This document shows, piece after piece, positions 33,341 to 42,700 of a DNA stretch of 64,000 bases. Both the position numbers and the translations under genes were made by a program. How positions within the stretch are numbered: position 1 is the stretch's first letter; the number at the start of each line of letters is the position of its first letter. The stretch lies in NCBI GenBank assembly GCA_021770065.1, contig JAETRR010000016.1, positions 1 through 64,000 of the forward strand, given 5' to 3'. Source of the stretch: Lachnoclostridium sp. GTDB taxonomy: Bacteria; Bacillota; Clostridia; Lachnospirales; Lachnospiraceae. The notes below the pieces were generated by a model, which was given only the letters and a program-made list of their open reading frames with translations, was not told the origin of the DNA and searched no databases.

Positions 33341-34078
33341 TCATTCCAACTGTTTGAGTTCCTCCAAAAACTGCTCCCACGCATCCTCATGCTCCACATA
33401 GTACAACGGGCAGAGCTTGCCGCCGGCATCATAATGGCGCAGCACATCTGCGGGCCTCAAATCGTACTCATACAGCAGCCAGTTTGTCAGATGCAGGAGA
33501 GACTGATAGGTTGCGTCCGTAAACTTCCCGTCCTCTGCAAGATAACAGCACTCAATGGAAATGGAATCGTAATTCCTTCCCTTCACCGCATAGGCAATCT
33601 CTTCCCGCGGGATGCACTGAATAATCTCCCCATCGTACCCGATGATAAAATGAGAGCTTGCCGAAGTCTCCCCGGTATCCTTAAGATTCTCAAAATAGCT
33701 TCTGTTCTGCTTTGCCGAGGTTCCCGGATTCGCCGTATAGTGGACAAAAATATTCTTCACCTTATCCAGCGCTTCCCCCGGCCTGGAATAAGGATTCTCC
33801 GTAAGAAAATCCTCCAGAATCTCCGGCGGTTCCACCGGTTTCCTCTTCGCCCTCCGATAAATCTCACGGATTCCAAAACCCATTCCAATCCCGAAAAGCA
33901 GCACCACAAGAAGAGCCGATATCCGGATCAAAAACACTTTCCGCCTTTTCCAGCGTTCCCGTTCTCTTCTGCTCATCCTCCTGTGCCGTCTCCTTCCCGG
34001 CTGTTCCTCCTGCGGCTTTCTCTTTTGGCGGGTCCTTTTTTTATCCTCATCACATTCTGTGTAAGATCTTGTCAACAT
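33341..34078 (-). CDS. N-acetylmuramoyl-L-alanine amidase (amidase_2), membrane anchored
   Basis: A 245-residue enzyme. It has a very basic N-terminus (KKRTRQKRKPQEE and more), one membrane helix at about residues 53-72 and an extracytoplasmic amidase_2 domain. Zinc ligands are visible as NIFVHYTANPG (His), VLRHYDAGGKLCP (His and Cys), with EIIQCIPREEIAYAV between them. It cuts the amide between MurNAc and the peptide stem. The start is uncertain: ATG at 34078 is used, and a TTG five codons upstream is possible. Both overlap the end of the KtrA-like gene. Confidence 0.88.
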   Translation of the reverse strand: MLTRSYTECDEDKKRTRQKRKPQEEQPGRRRHRRMSRRERERWKRRKVFLIRISALLVVLLFGIGMGFGIREIYRRAKRKPVEPPEILEDFLTENPYSRPGEALDKVKNIFVHYTANPGTSAKQNRSYFENLKDTGETSASSHFIIGYDGEIIQCIPREEIAYAVKGRNYDSISIECCYLAEDGKFTDATYQSLLHLTNWLLYEYDLRPADVLRHYDAGGKLCPLYYVEHEDAWEQFLEELKQLE

Positions 34079-34700
34079 CCTTTTTCTTTCCAATCACCAT
34101 CAAATGCTGCTCTTTTTCAAATATATGATCTGCAGACGGGAGTAAATCCAGGTCATCGCCTGTCTTGATTCCAAGAATGCTGACCTGGTACCGCACGCGG
34201 AAATTAAGTTCCCGGATACTGTGCCCCGGCCATTCTTTCAGAAGCGGAATCTCATAGATCCCATAATCGTCAGTCAGCTCCAGATAATCAAAGACATGAT
34301 CCGAACTGAACTTCTTCGCTGCACGTTCCGCTATATCCCGTTCCGGATAAATCACCTCGTCTGCCCCGTTGCGCAGCAGAAACTTTGCCTGTATATCGCG
34401 CTCCGCCTTGCTGACCACATAGGCCGCTCCAAGCTCCTTTAACAGACTGGTAATCTCCAGGCTGTTCTGAAAGTTTCCGCTGATGCACACAAAGCACACA
34501 TCAAAATTCCGGATGCCGAAACTTTTTAATACCTCCACATTGGTACAGTCTCCGATCTGGGCGCTTGTTACAATAGGCAGCAGATCCGAAAGGCGTTCCT
34601 CATCCTCATCCACAATCATAATTTCATTATCCAGTTCGGCCATATTCATGCAGAGTAAATGACCGAACTTTCCCATTCCAATCATTAAAATTGATTTCAT
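34050..34700 (-). CDS. ktrA: KtrA/TrkA-type potassium uptake regulatory subunit
   Basis: A 216-residue cytoplasmic RCK protein gating a K+ channel in response to nucleotides. The Rossmann NAD/ATP-binding motif is MIGMGKFGHLLCMNMAE, followed by the acidic strand end IMIVDEDEE. The C-terminal RCK_C domain (about 135-216) ends LMVIGKKKDVDKILHR. The gene follows the channel subunit gene by 59 bases. GGAG lies 8 bases before the start. Confidence 0.94.
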   Translation of the reverse strand: MKSILMIGMGKFGHLLCMNMAELDNEIMIVDEDEERLSDLLPIVTSAQIGDCTNVEVLKSFGIRNFDVCFVCISGNFQNSLEITSLLKELGAAYVVSKAERDIQAKFLLRNGADEVIYPERDIAERAAKKFSSDHVFDYLELTDDYGIYEIPLLKEWPGHSIRELNFRVRYQVSILGIKTGDDLDLLPSADHIFEKEQHLMVIGKKKDVDKILHRM

Positions 34701-34759
34701 AATTCATTCTCCGATTCCGGTTCCATAGAACCTCATGCAGTTTCCGGTTTTTCAAACCC

Positions 34760-36145
34760 TCACCCCACCAAAATGCGCTCTGTAGGTTTCTGGGCCGGCG
34801 ATGTCTGACGGTTTTCCGTAAAAATGAGGGCAAAAGTCAGGCTTCCCATTCTTCCGCAATACATCAGAAGCATCAGGATCAGCCTGCTTACTGTCGTCAG
34901 GCTTCCTGTAATTCCTGCCGAAATTCCTACAGTTCCAAGAGCCGAAACTACCTCAAACATCACATCTGCCAGAGGAAGCTGCTCCACCGCCGTTATAATC
35001 AGGGTGCCGGACAAATCCAGCAGCAGGCTTAAGGTCAGAATGGCCGCCGCACGTTTGACCACATCCTCCTCCAGCCTCCGTCCGAAAATCTCCGCCCCCT
35101 TCGTCCGCCTTAAGGCAGCACGCAGATAAATCAGCAGAACCGCCAGTGTGGTAGTCTTGAGTCCGCCCGCAGTCGAACCGGGATTGCCTCCCACAAACAT
35201 CAGCATTGCCATACCAAGCTTGCTGCTGTCACTTAATGCCGCCGTATCCGCCGTATTGAAGCCCGCAGTCCGGGCAGTGGCCGACTGAAACAGGCTCATA
35301 AGAATCTGCTTTCCCACCGGTTCTCCGGCAAGAATCCCGTTATGCTCCAGGAGATAAAACATCAGCGCGCCGCCGAATAAAAGAATTACCGTCATCGACA
35401 GCACCAGCTTGGTATGAAGGCGGTAACGGCGGAAATGCCACTTGTTTTTCAGCAGATCATCCCATACCAGAAAGCCGATTCCGCCAATCAGAATCAAAGC
35501 AATCAAGGTAAAATTCACCAGGGGATCCCCTGCATAATATGTCATGGAGCTGCCGCTCTTTCGAACTCCCATCAAATCAAAGCCGCCGTTGCAAAAGGCT
35601 GAAACAGAATGAAAAATTCCATAATAAAGACCTTTTCCCACTCCGAAATCCCCGATAAAACGGACAGAAAGGAGCAGCGCCCCCACGCCCTCAAAAAGCA
35701 GCGTTCCCAAAAGCATTCTGCGGACAAGTCTGACAATACCGCCTATCTGCAGGGTATTGACGCTCTCCTGCAGAATTCCCCGCTCCTTGAGGCCGATTCT
35801 GCGGCGCAGCAGCAGGGAAAAAGTAACGCTGAAAGCCATGAAACCCAGGCCTCCAAGCTGAATCATGGTCAAAATCACAATCTGTCCGAAAAGGGTCCAG
35901 TGCAGAAAGGTATCATGCACAATCAGCCCCGTCACACAGGTTGCGCTTACCGCCGTAAATGCCGCATCCAGAAGGCCGGTGCTCTCCCCTTCCCTGGTTG
36001 CAAAGGGCAGCAGCAGCAAAAAGGTGCCCGCCAGAATGATTCCCAGAAAGCTTAATGCAATAATCTGTACTTTGGAAAATCGGGACGGCCTCATAAGCCG
36101 TTCCATTTTCCGTTCTGTCTGTTCCAAAGTTCTCTCACCAACCAT
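34760..36145 (-). CDS. ktrB: KtrB/TrkH-type potassium channel subunit
   Basis: A 461-residue membrane protein with four M1-P-M2 repeats. All four filter segments are visible: SATCVTGL, SAFCNGGF, TARTAGFN and ALGTVGIS, each with the filter Gly. GNPGSTAGGLKTTT is the conserved loop before the third or fourth repeat. It forms a K+ uptake system with the RCK subunit encoded next. Length and filter composition fit KtrB/KtrD of Gram-positive bacteria. Confidence 0.95.
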   Translation of the reverse strand: MVGERTLEQTERKMERLMRPSRFSKVQIIALSFLGIILAGTFLLLLPFATREGESTGLLDAAFTAVSATCVTGLIVHDTFLHWTLFGQIVILTMIQLGGLGFMAFSVTFSLLLRRRIGLKERGILQESVNTLQIGGIVRLVRRMLLGTLLFEGVGALLLSVRFIGDFGVGKGLYYGIFHSVSAFCNGGFDLMGVRKSGSSMTYYAGDPLVNFTLIALILIGGIGFLVWDDLLKNKWHFRRYRLHTKLVLSMTVILLFGGALMFYLLEHNGILAGEPVGKQILMSLFQSATARTAGFNTADTAALSDSSKLGMAMLMFVGGNPGSTAGGLKTTTLAVLLIYLRAALRRTKGAEIFGRRLEEDVVKRAAAILTLSLLLDLSGTLIITAVEQLPLADVMFEVVSALGTVGISAGITGSLTTVSRLILMLLMYCGRMGSLTFALIFTENRQTSPAQKPTERILVG

Positions 36146-36208
36146 TTATATGCCGTCTCCTCCGGTAAAAAACCAGCGCTTTTCTCTCACAGAAACGGCT
36201 TTTACTCA

Positions 36209-36751
36209 TCAAATATAAAATTCCTTCTTCAGAGCCCCGTCCAGATCCCTCCAGGTAAAAAGCCCGTCCTCCAGTGTCATATATCCACGCCAGCTGTTCT
36301 CCTTGGGAATGGAGACGGATCCCGGATTCAGGTACACATATTGTTCTGTCTCTCTGCACACCGGCACATGAGTATGGCCGTGAAGAAGAATATCCCCCTT
36401 TTTCAGCATGGGAAGGTTTTTCTCATTAAAGTTGTGGCCATGAGCGGCAAAAATCATCCTGCCCTTCACATAGAGGATACAATATTCCGCCAGAACAGGG
36501 AATTCCAGAACCATCTGATCCACCTCGGTGTCACAGTTGCCTCTCACGCAGAGCAGTTCTTCCTTCCTGGCATTCAGCATGGCAAGAACCTCCCTGGGCG
36601 CATAGCCTTCCGGGAGATCATTGCGCGGGCCGTGATAGAGAATATCCCCCAGCAAGAGCAGTTTCTCCGCCTGTTCCCGGTCGTAGGCCGCAAGCATCTT
36701 CTCGCAAAAGGGCGCAGCCCCATGAATATCTGAAGCAATCATAATTTTCAT
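36209..36751 (-). CDS. YfcE-type metallophosphoesterase
   Basis: A 180-residue calcineurin-like phosphodiesterase. The metal-binding motifs are in order: SDIHG near the N-terminus, LLGDILYHGPRND, VRGNCDTEVD, FAAHGHN and LLHGHTHVP. This is the full set for the MJ0936/YfcE family, which hydrolyses phosphodiesters; the cellular substrate is unknown. The start overlaps the hydrogenase gene's stop as ATGA, indicating translational coupling. Confidence 0.93.
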   Translation of the reverse strand: MKIMIASDIHGAAPFCEKMLAAYDREQAEKLLLLGDILYHGPRNDLPEGYAPREVLAMLNARKEELLCVRGNCDTEVDQMVLEFPVLAEYCILYVKGRMIFAAHGHNFNEKNLPMLKKGDILLHGHTHVPVCRETEQYVYLNPGSVSIPKENSWRGYMTLEDGLFTWRDLDGALKKEFYI

Positions 36752-38265
36752 TGGTTCTTTTCCTCCAGCATCTCCAGGTACTCCTTATAGTCACTGGTAA
36801 ATACACTCTGGCCGGCTGCTTTTTTCATATTGAGCTTTACCTGGCCCTTGGATGCCGTGGGGCTCTTCAGGGTTCCGGCTCCGCCCACACAGCCGCCCGG
36901 ACATGCCATACCCTCCAGAAGATAGCCGTCGTACTGGCCTTTTTTCGCCAGATCGAGCATTTCCCGGCAGGCTCTTAAGCCCTCTGCGCTCTGCACCTTT
37001 ACTTCCCGGTCCGGCTCCATCTCATGGATACAGTTTACCACCGCAGATGCCACGCCGCCGGTCACCGCAAAGCCTCTGCCGTCTCCGCTTGCGTCCGCCA
37101 TATTCTCTAATCTGGTAATGGCTTCGAAGTCTATGCCTCTGGCTTCGAACATGCCCATTACCTCCTCGAAGGTCAGCACAAAATCCACGTCACTGCGAAT
37201 GGTTCTGCGGCTGGCCTCCAGCTTCTTGGCCGCACAGGGACCCACAAAGACCACCTTGCACCCGGGATGTTCTTTTTTCAGCAGGCGGCCTGTAAGAACC
37301 ATGGGCGTTAAGGCCATGGATATGTAGGAAGCAAATTCCGGATACAGCTTCTTGGCCATCACAGACCAGGCCGGACAACAGGAGGTTCCCATAAAAGGCT
37401 GCTTTTCGGGCACTTCCTCAAGAAAATCATGTGCTTCCTCTATGGTACACAGATCTGCTCCCACAGCCACCTCCATCACATCCTCAAAGCCCAGCTGCCG
37501 GAAAGCCTCCTTTACCTTCTCTGCCGGCAGTTCCCTGCCCCACTGGCCTACAAAGGCAGGTGCAAGAGCCGCATAGACAGGCACATCGCTCTTAATGGCA
37601 TGGATGGTCTGGAAAATCTGGCTCTTATCGGCAATGGCGCCGAAGGGACAGTTTACCAGGCACATGCCGCAGGATACGCATTTATCATAATCAATGTCCG
37701 CCCGGCCGAACTCGTCGGTACCGATAGCATCCACGCCGCACGCCCTGGCGCAGGGGCGCTGCATCTGGATGATGGCCCCGTAGGGACAGTTTTTCATACA
37801 TCTTCCGCATTTGATGCATTTTTCCTGGTCTACCACGGAACGGCCGTCTACGATGGAAACAGCGTCCTTTGGACAGACCTCTTTGCAGGGATGGGCCAGG
37901 CAGCCCTGGCAGGCGTCGGTAACTCTTACCTCATTATCCGGGCAGGCATGGCAGGCAAATTTGATAATGTTGACCAGCGGAGGATCGTAGTATTTCTCGG
38001 CAATAGCACTTTCCTCAATTCCCTGGGACACAGGGGCATGCTCCGTCATTTTCCGCAAAGGCAGGCCGATAGCCAGACGCAGGCGTTCTTCTACGATAGC
38101 CCTCTCTAAAAATACGCTTTCCCGGTAAGTTGCCACCTCTCCGGGGATGATCTTGTAGGGCAGATCGATAATCCGGGAGTAGTCGCCGCCCTCGTAAGCC
38201 ATGCGTGCAACCTCGGTAAAGATTTTCTGGCGGATTTCTACCACATTGGTATAGACACCTCTCAT
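36748..38265 (-). CDS. Monomeric multi-cluster [FeFe]-hydrogenase
   Basis: A 505-residue redox enzyme. Residues about 104-210 hold many Cys in ferredoxin-like motifs (CIKCGRCMKNCP, CVSCGMCLVNCP, plus extra CxxC pairs) for several [4Fe-4S] clusters. The H-cluster domain follows with TSCCPAW (294-300), GPCAAKK (342-348) and EGMACPGGCVGGAG (451-464). Motif 2 has GPC instead of the textbook MPC, as in group B-type enzymes. It evolves or senses H2 in fermentation. The ATG at 38265, 8 bases after GAGAGG, is preferred over a longer frame that runs into a repeat. Rex is a plausible regulator. Confidence 0.9.
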   Translation of the reverse strand: MRGVYTNVVEIRQKIFTEVARMAYEGGDYSRIIDLPYKIIPGEVATYRESVFLERAIVEERLRLAIGLPLRKMTEHAPVSQGIEESAIAEKYYDPPLVNIIKFACHACPDNEVRVTDACQGCLAHPCKEVCPKDAVSIVDGRSVVDQEKCIKCGRCMKNCPYGAIIQMQRPCARACGVDAIGTDEFGRADIDYDKCVSCGMCLVNCPFGAIADKSQIFQTIHAIKSDVPVYAALAPAFVGQWGRELPAEKVKEAFRQLGFEDVMEVAVGADLCTIEEAHDFLEEVPEKQPFMGTSCCPAWSVMAKKLYPEFASYISMALTPMVLTGRLLKKEHPGCKVVFVGPCAAKKLEASRRTIRSDVDFVLTFEEVMGMFEARGIDFEAITRLENMADASGDGRGFAVTGGVASAVVNCIHEMEPDREVKVQSAEGLRACREMLDLAKKGQYDGYLLEGMACPGGCVGGAGTLKSPTASKGQVKLNMKKAAGQSVFTSDYKEYLEMLEEKNQ

Positions 38266-38282
38266 ACTTTTATCCTCTCTTT

Positions 38283-38335
38283 TTCGGGTATCCCATTCAT
38301 GTATGTCCCTTGGGGACAGGGGACTTCGTATAAAA
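38283..38335 (+). repeat. REP-like multi-hairpin repeat, copy 2
   Basis: Second copy of the element at 18113: CGGGTATCCCATTCATG, hairpin GTCCCTTGGGGAC and a degenerate GGACTTCGT. It lies in the leader between the hydrogenase start and the acylphosphatase stop. Confidence 0.55.
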
Positions 38336-38396
38336 ATTTTACCATATCTTGAACGGGCTGTGAACAATTTTCATAAAAAATTAAGCTTTGCATCTT

Positions 38397-38666
38397 TTAA
38401 TACTGGGTACGGAACTTCTTTTCCCCTTCTTTCAGAGGAAGCTCTGTACACTCTGTTTTGCTGATGCGGATATACATATCCTCATTGAGAAGCTCCAGCA
38501 GCTTCTCGATTGCCCGGGGCTCTCCCTGAACCTCCATTTCCACCCGTCCGTCCGGCAGGTTGATGACCCAGCCGGTCAGCCCCAGCCGCTTTGCCGCCCA
38601 GGACGCTTGAAAACGGAAACCGACTCCCTGAACCCTTCCGGAAAAATAAATATGCCTGCGTACCAT
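38397..38666 (-). CDS. acyP: Acylphosphatase
   Basis: An 89-residue enzyme that hydrolyses carboxyl-phosphate bonds. The phosphate loop is GRVQGVGFRF with catalytic Arg18, and the catalytic Asn36 is in GWVINLPDGRVE. The ATG at 38666 has AGGAG 9 bases upstream and gives the normal length; upstream codons in frame cross a hairpin repeat. It lies between the kinase gene and the hydrogenase gene on the same strand. Confidence 0.94.
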   Translation of the reverse strand: MVRRHIYFSGRVQGVGFRFQASWAAKRLGLTGWVINLPDGRVEMEVQGEPRAIEKLLELLNEDMYIRISKTECTELPLKEGEKKFRTQY

Positions 38667-38686
38667 ATAAGCTGTCTCCTTTCTCA

Positions 38687-38719
38687 ATTCGTTACTGTTC
38701 ACTCCGTGACCAGTAACCT
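38687..38719 (-). repeat. Hairpin with flanking GAATTGAG repeats after a kinase gene
   Basis: GTTACTG pairs with CAGTAAC across a 13-base loop, and the hairpin is flanked on both sides by GAATTGAG, one copy overlapping the kinase stop codon. A similar GGTTAC...CCGTGACCGGTAACC hairpin lies upstream of the same kinase at about 40344-40375. Confidence 0.5.
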
Positions 38720-40194
38720 CAATTCGCCTTTCCGTCAACTTCAAACCAGAATTCTACGCCATTGTCGTAATTCTTCACGCCGTAATCCTTGTTCATGGAC
38801 TCCATCACAGCCTTTACGATCGAAAGCCCTATTCCGCTGCCTCCGTATTCTCTGGTCCGCGCTTTATCCACTTTATAAAATTTAATCCAGATTTTATCCA
38901 GATCGCTGTCCGGTATGGGGCTGCCGGTGTTAAAAACAGATACCTTCACAGAATCGCCGTTTCTTTCAATCTTTACTTCGATAATCTTATCATAATCACA
39001 GTGATTAATAGCATTGCTGACATAGTTGGTCACCACCTGCTCCACCTTGAACTCGTCGGCCCAGACATAGACGGGCCCTTCCCCCTTGAACCGCAGGCGA
39101 ATCTCTTTTTGTTCCAGAAGAATCCCCACGGAATTTAAGACATTCTGCACCAGATCCACAATGTCAAACCGCTCCATGGAAGTCACGTCATTGCCGAACT
39201 CCAGCTGATTCAGGGCAAGCAGATTTTTCACCATGGTATTCATTTTCCCGGCCTCATCCATGATGACCTCGCAGTAAAAATCCCGGCTCTCCGGATCGTC
39301 ATTGATACATTCCTTGAGCCCTTCTGCATACCCCTGGATCAAAGCTATGGGTGTCTTCAGCTCATGGGATACATTGGAAAGGAAATCCTTACGCATCTCG
39401 TCAATCTGGATCTTATGCTCAATATCCTTCTGAAGCTGGTTATTGGCCGTCTTTAACTCAGAGATGGTCTGCTCCAGCGTTTCGGAAAGCTGATTCATAT
39501 GCCTGCCTAAGAGGCCGATCTCATTGTTCTGGTGAGACGTGAATTTGGCATTAAAATCCAGATCTGCCATCCGCCGGGAGATCTCTGCCAGCTCCATCAT
39601 GGGCCTTGAAAGGCGCCTGGAAAGCCACCAGATAAAAAGAGAGCTTGCCAGAATTCCTGCCCCTCCGATGTAGGCAAAGAAACGGCTGGAAAGCTCTGCG
39701 CTCTCCCTGATACTCTCCATTGCCGTCCTCATAATAAAAGGCTCCCCGGAATTCAAAGTTCCAATCACTTCCAGATAGTCTGCCTGGGTCAGAAAATCCC
39801 GGCTCTCACGGATGACGTATCCGTCTCCCTGTACCAGGATATGGGCAGTCTCCGGCAGCTCCAGCTCAAAAATATAGACGTAAAGCTTTCTCTGCAGAGT
39901 TTTATAATCCCGGTTGCTGTAAAGCCTGGGACTGCCGCTGGTATCCATGACAAAAAGTGAAATATTGTCCGTAGCGCAGATCTGATCAAGCTCCGTGATA
40001 AACTCCGCTTCCTCAAGCCTGCCCTCAGACACTCCGCTGTTCAGCACCTTATATGCATTTAAAATTACATGCTGCTTATTTTTAATATAATAGTCCTCAA
40101 GAAAAAAACGGTTGACCAGCCAGCAGCAGATCAGAGTTATCGTCATAATACCGATAAAACCAGCCGCCATCTGGCGCTTGATGGAATGTTTCAT
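38719..40194 (-). CDS. Membrane sensor histidine kinase (HAMP, HisKA, HATPase)
   Basis: A 491-residue kinase. Membrane helices lie at about residues 8-28 and 165-188, enclosing an extracytoplasmic sensor domain of about 140 residues. A HAMP domain and coiled coil follow. HisKA has the phospho-His in FLSNVSHELKTPIALIQGYA; HATPase has NYVSNAINHCDYD (N box) and YGGSGIGLSIVKAVMESM (G box). Its cognate regulator is very probably the OmpR-type protein encoded divergently 303 bases away. Kinase and regulator pointing apart is unusual, because such pairs are normally cotranscribed. Confidence 0.93.
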   Translation of the reverse strand: MKHSIKRQMAAGFIGIMTITLICCWLVNRFFLEDYYIKNKQHVILNAYKVLNSGVSEGRLEEAEFITELDQICATDNISLFVMDTSGSPRLYSNRDYKTLQRKLYVYIFELELPETAHILVQGDGYVIRESRDFLTQADYLEVIGTLNSGEPFIMRTAMESIRESAELSSRFFAYIGGAGILASSLFIWWLSRRLSRPMMELAEISRRMADLDFNAKFTSHQNNEIGLLGRHMNQLSETLEQTISELKTANNQLQKDIEHKIQIDEMRKDFLSNVSHELKTPIALIQGYAEGLKECINDDPESRDFYCEVIMDEAGKMNTMVKNLLALNQLEFGNDVTSMERFDIVDLVQNVLNSVGILLEQKEIRLRFKGEGPVYVWADEFKVEQVVTNYVSNAINHCDYDKIIEVKIERNGDSVKVSVFNTGSPIPDSDLDKIWIKFYKVDKARTREYGGSGIGLSIVKAVMESMNKDYGVKNYDNGVEFWFEVDGKAN

Positions 40195-40497
40195 TACCGT
40201 ACCTCAGTGATAATTATTGCCGCGCTGCAAGCTTGATACCCTGTCAGCCTGCTGTGGTGTATCTGACTTTTCTTTAAGCACCATATCACATATCGGAGCG
40301 GATTTCAACCGTCCTCCACCCCTGAGCCGGTAATTTCCAAAAGCCGGTTACCCTCCACACCGTGACCGGTAACCGAATCCGGACTAAGACCATAATTCAA
40401 AACGGCAGTTATTAAGATTCCTGCCGCCAGTTCACAAAAGGGACATATTTTTTTGTTATACTATATCAGAATAGCAAAGTAACCGGAGGGCTGTCTT
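40195..40497. other. Intergenic region between divergent kinase and regulator genes
   Basis: About 300 bases with no coding potential seen. It contains the hairpin GGTTACCCTCC...CCGTGACCGGTAACC (about 40344-40375), a degenerate relative GCCGGTAATTTCC nearby, and an extended -10-like TGTTATACT at about 40458-40466 before the plus-strand regulator, followed by a GGAGG ribosome site at 40484. Confidence 0.5.
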
Positions 40498-41184
40498 ATG
40501 GATAAATTGAAAATTCTGGTAGTTGATGATGAAAGCAGGATGCGCAAACTTGTAAAAGATTTTCTGGTAAAGCAGAATTACGAAGTTCTGGAGGCCGGGG
40601 ACGGCGCAGAAGCCCTGGATCTTTTTTTTGAAACAGAAGGGATCGCCCTGGTAATTCTGGATGTAATGATGCCGAAAATGGACGGCTGGCAGACCTGCCG
40701 GGAGATCCGGGAGTATTCCAAAGTACCCATTATTATGCTCACGGCCAAATCCGACGAACGGGACGAGCTCCAGGGCTTTGAGCTGGGTGTGGACGAGTAC
40801 ATCTCCAAACCCTTCAGTCCCAAAATACTGGTAGCCCGGGTAGAGGCTATTCTCCGCAGAACCACCACCAGAAGCGCAGACGATATCCTCACAGCAGGCG
40901 GCATTGAGCTCAACAAAGCCGCCCATCTGGTAACCCTGGACGGCAATTCCCTGGATCTGAGCTTTAAGGAATTCGAGCTCCTTGCCTATTTTATGGAACA
41001 TGAAGGCATTGCCCTCTCCCGGGAAAAAATTCTGAACAACGTCTGGAACTATGACTATTTCGGAGATGCCCGGACCATTGACACCCATGTAAAGAAGCTG
41101 CGGAGCAAGCTCGGCGAAAAGGGCGAGCTGATTAAGACTATCTGGGGAATGGGATATAAATTCACAACCGAGGAATCTGCCTAA
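40498..41184 (+). CDS. OmpR/PhoB-type response regulator
   Basis: A 228-residue transcription factor. The receiver has LVVDDESRMRK, phospho-acceptor Asp55 in VILDVMMPKMDGW and the Lys in YISKPFSP. The C-terminal winged helix has LSFKEFELLAYFMEHEGIA, REKILNNVWNYDYFGDARTI, then VKKLRSKLGEKGELIKTIWG. It is divergent from the kinase gene at 38719-40194 and convergent with argH, sharing a stem-loop with it. Output genes are unknown. Confidence 0.94.
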   Translation: MDKLKILVVDDESRMRKLVKDFLVKQNYEVLEAGDGAEALDLFFETEGIALVILDVMMPKMDGWQTCREIREYSKVPIIMLTAKSDERDELQGFELGVDEYISKPFSPKILVARVEAILRRTTTRSADDILTAGGIELNKAAHLVTLDGNSLDLSFKEFELLAYFMEHEGIALSREKILNNVWNYDYFGDARTIDTHVKKLRSKLGEKGELIKTIWGMGYKFTTEESA

Positions 41185-41189
41185 AGCAG

Positions 41190-41230
41190 GCGGAAGGGGC
41201 TGTCTTATTTTCTCGCCAGCCCCTTTCCGC
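41190..41230. terminator. Shared stem-loop between convergent regulator and argH
   Basis: GCGGAAGGGGCTG (41190-41202) pairs with CAGCCCCTTTCCGC (41217-41230) with one bulge. It lies 5 bases after the regulator stop and abuts the argH stop. There is no long T run on either side, so termination strength is uncertain. Confidence 0.6.
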
Positions 41231-42622
41231 TTATCCTAATCTCCCATGAGCCTTAAGCCACTCCCGGTTCTTCCGAATCACCTGCTCCATAGCCTTCTCC
41301 CCCGGCGCCCCCAGGGTCAGACGTTTATTAACACAGGTATCCATACTGACAGCTTCATAAATATCCTCCTCAAATACCGGACTGATACTCTTAAGCTCCG
41401 CAAGGCTTAACTCCTCAATAGCCTTTCCCTGTTCAATGCAGTAAAGCACCAGCCGGCCAATCACTCCGTGTGCGTCCCGGAAGGGCACGCCATGGTTTAC
41501 CAGATAATCCGCAGCGTCTGTGGCATTCGTAAACCCATTTCTTGCACTTGCCGCCATCTGCGGCTTATTAAACTTCATGGTATCAAGCATCCCCGTAAAG
41601 AGCGCCAGACATCCCTTCACCGTATCAAAAGCATCAAAGGTCAGCTCCTTATCCTCCTGCATATCCTTATTGTAGGCAAGAGGCAGTCCCTTCATAGTCG
41701 TAAGCAGAGAAATCAGCGCTCCATAGACACGCCCCGTCTTTCCCCGAACCAGCTCCGCAATATCCGGATTCTTCTTCTGCGGCATAATACTGCTTCCCGT
41801 ACTATAGGCATCATCAATCTCCACAAACCGGTACTCATTGGTATTCCAGATAATAATCTCCTCCGAAAACCGGCTCAGATGCATCATAATCGTAGAAAGA
41901 GCCGAAAGCAGCTCAATCAGATAATCCCGATCCGACACGGAATCCATGCTGTTGAGCGTAGGACCTGTAAAATCAAGAATCTCTGCCGTATAATCCCGAT
42001 CCAGAGGATAAGTAGTTCCCGCCAGGGCCCCCGAACCGAGCGGGCAGTAATTCATCCGCTCATAGATATCAGAAAGCCTTCCCCGATCCCGTTTAAACAT
42101 CTCAAAATAAGCCCCCAGATGATGGGCCAGCGTAATCGGCTGAGCCTTCTGCAGATGAGTAAAGCCCGGCATAACAGTCCTGATATGCTCCTCCATCAGC
42201 CGCTGCAGAACCACAAGAAGCTTTTCCACCAGAGCATCAATCTCGCGCACCTCATCCCGCGTATAAAGCTTCATATCCAAAGCCACCTGATCGTTCCGGC
42301 TGCGTCCCGTATGAAGCTTCTTTCCCGGATCCCCGATCCGTTCAATCAGCACAGCCTCCACAAAGCTGTGGATATCCTCATACTTATCACTAATCTCAAG
42401 CTCCCCGCTCTCCACATCCTTAAGAATCCCCTCAATGCCTTCGAGAATCACATCCCGCTCATCCTCCGTAAGAATCCCCTGCTTCGCCAGCATCCGCACA
42501 TGAGCCATACTCCCCTTCATATCCTGCTTATAAAACTTCCTGTCAAACGAAATCGACGCATTAAAATTATAGACCAATTGATCCGTCTCCTTCGTAAAAC
42601 GTCCTCCCCAAAGCTGTGCCAT
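41231..42622 (-). CDS. argH: Argininosuccinate lyase
   Basis: The last enzyme of arginine synthesis, cleaving argininosuccinate to arginine and fumarate. The start MAQLWGGRFTKETDQLVYNF is the family start, with GAGGG 7 bases upstream, giving 463 residues. Conserved segments are LHTGRSRNDQVALDMKLY, MPGFTHLQKAQPITLAHHL and the catalytic mobile loop GSSIMPQKKNPD with its Ser. The C-terminal YLVNHGVPFRDAHGVIGRLV is also typical. No argG lies nearby. The 5' region has a clear promoter but no T-box leader. Confidence 0.96.
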   Translation of the reverse strand: MAQLWGGRFTKETDQLVYNFNASISFDRKFYKQDMKGSMAHVRMLAKQGILTEDERDVILEGIEGILKDVESGELEISDKYEDIHSFVEAVLIERIGDPGKKLHTGRSRNDQVALDMKLYTRDEVREIDALVEKLLVVLQRLMEEHIRTVMPGFTHLQKAQPITLAHHLGAYFEMFKRDRGRLSDIYERMNYCPLGSGALAGTTYPLDRDYTAEILDFTGPTLNSMDSVSDRDYLIELLSALSTIMMHLSRFSEEIIIWNTNEYRFVEIDDAYSTGSSIMPQKKNPDIAELVRGKTGRVYGALISLLTTMKGLPLAYNKDMQEDKELTFDAFDTVKGCLALFTGMLDTMKFNKPQMAASARNGFTNATDAADYLVNHGVPFRDAHGVIGRLVLYCIEQGKAIEELSLAELKSISPVFEEDIYEAVSMDTCVNKRLTLGAPGEKAMEQVIRKNREWLKAHGRLG

Positions 42623-42700
42623 ACTCATTCCCTCATCTTTCTTCCAAGCCATTTTCTCAATACACTTCAAAAAACAGCCCTTCCTAAATTTACTGTATCC

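Noticed and set aside
37429-38109. Plus-strand open frame of 226 codons opposite the hydrogenase gene
   Set aside because: The minus strand encodes the cluster-binding Cys motifs of the hydrogenase; the plus-strand product shows no domain.
36748-38367. Longer hydrogenase start at 38367
   Set aside because: The extra codons cross the REP-like repeat and promoter region; ATG 38265 has a good ribosome site and gives a usual N-terminus.
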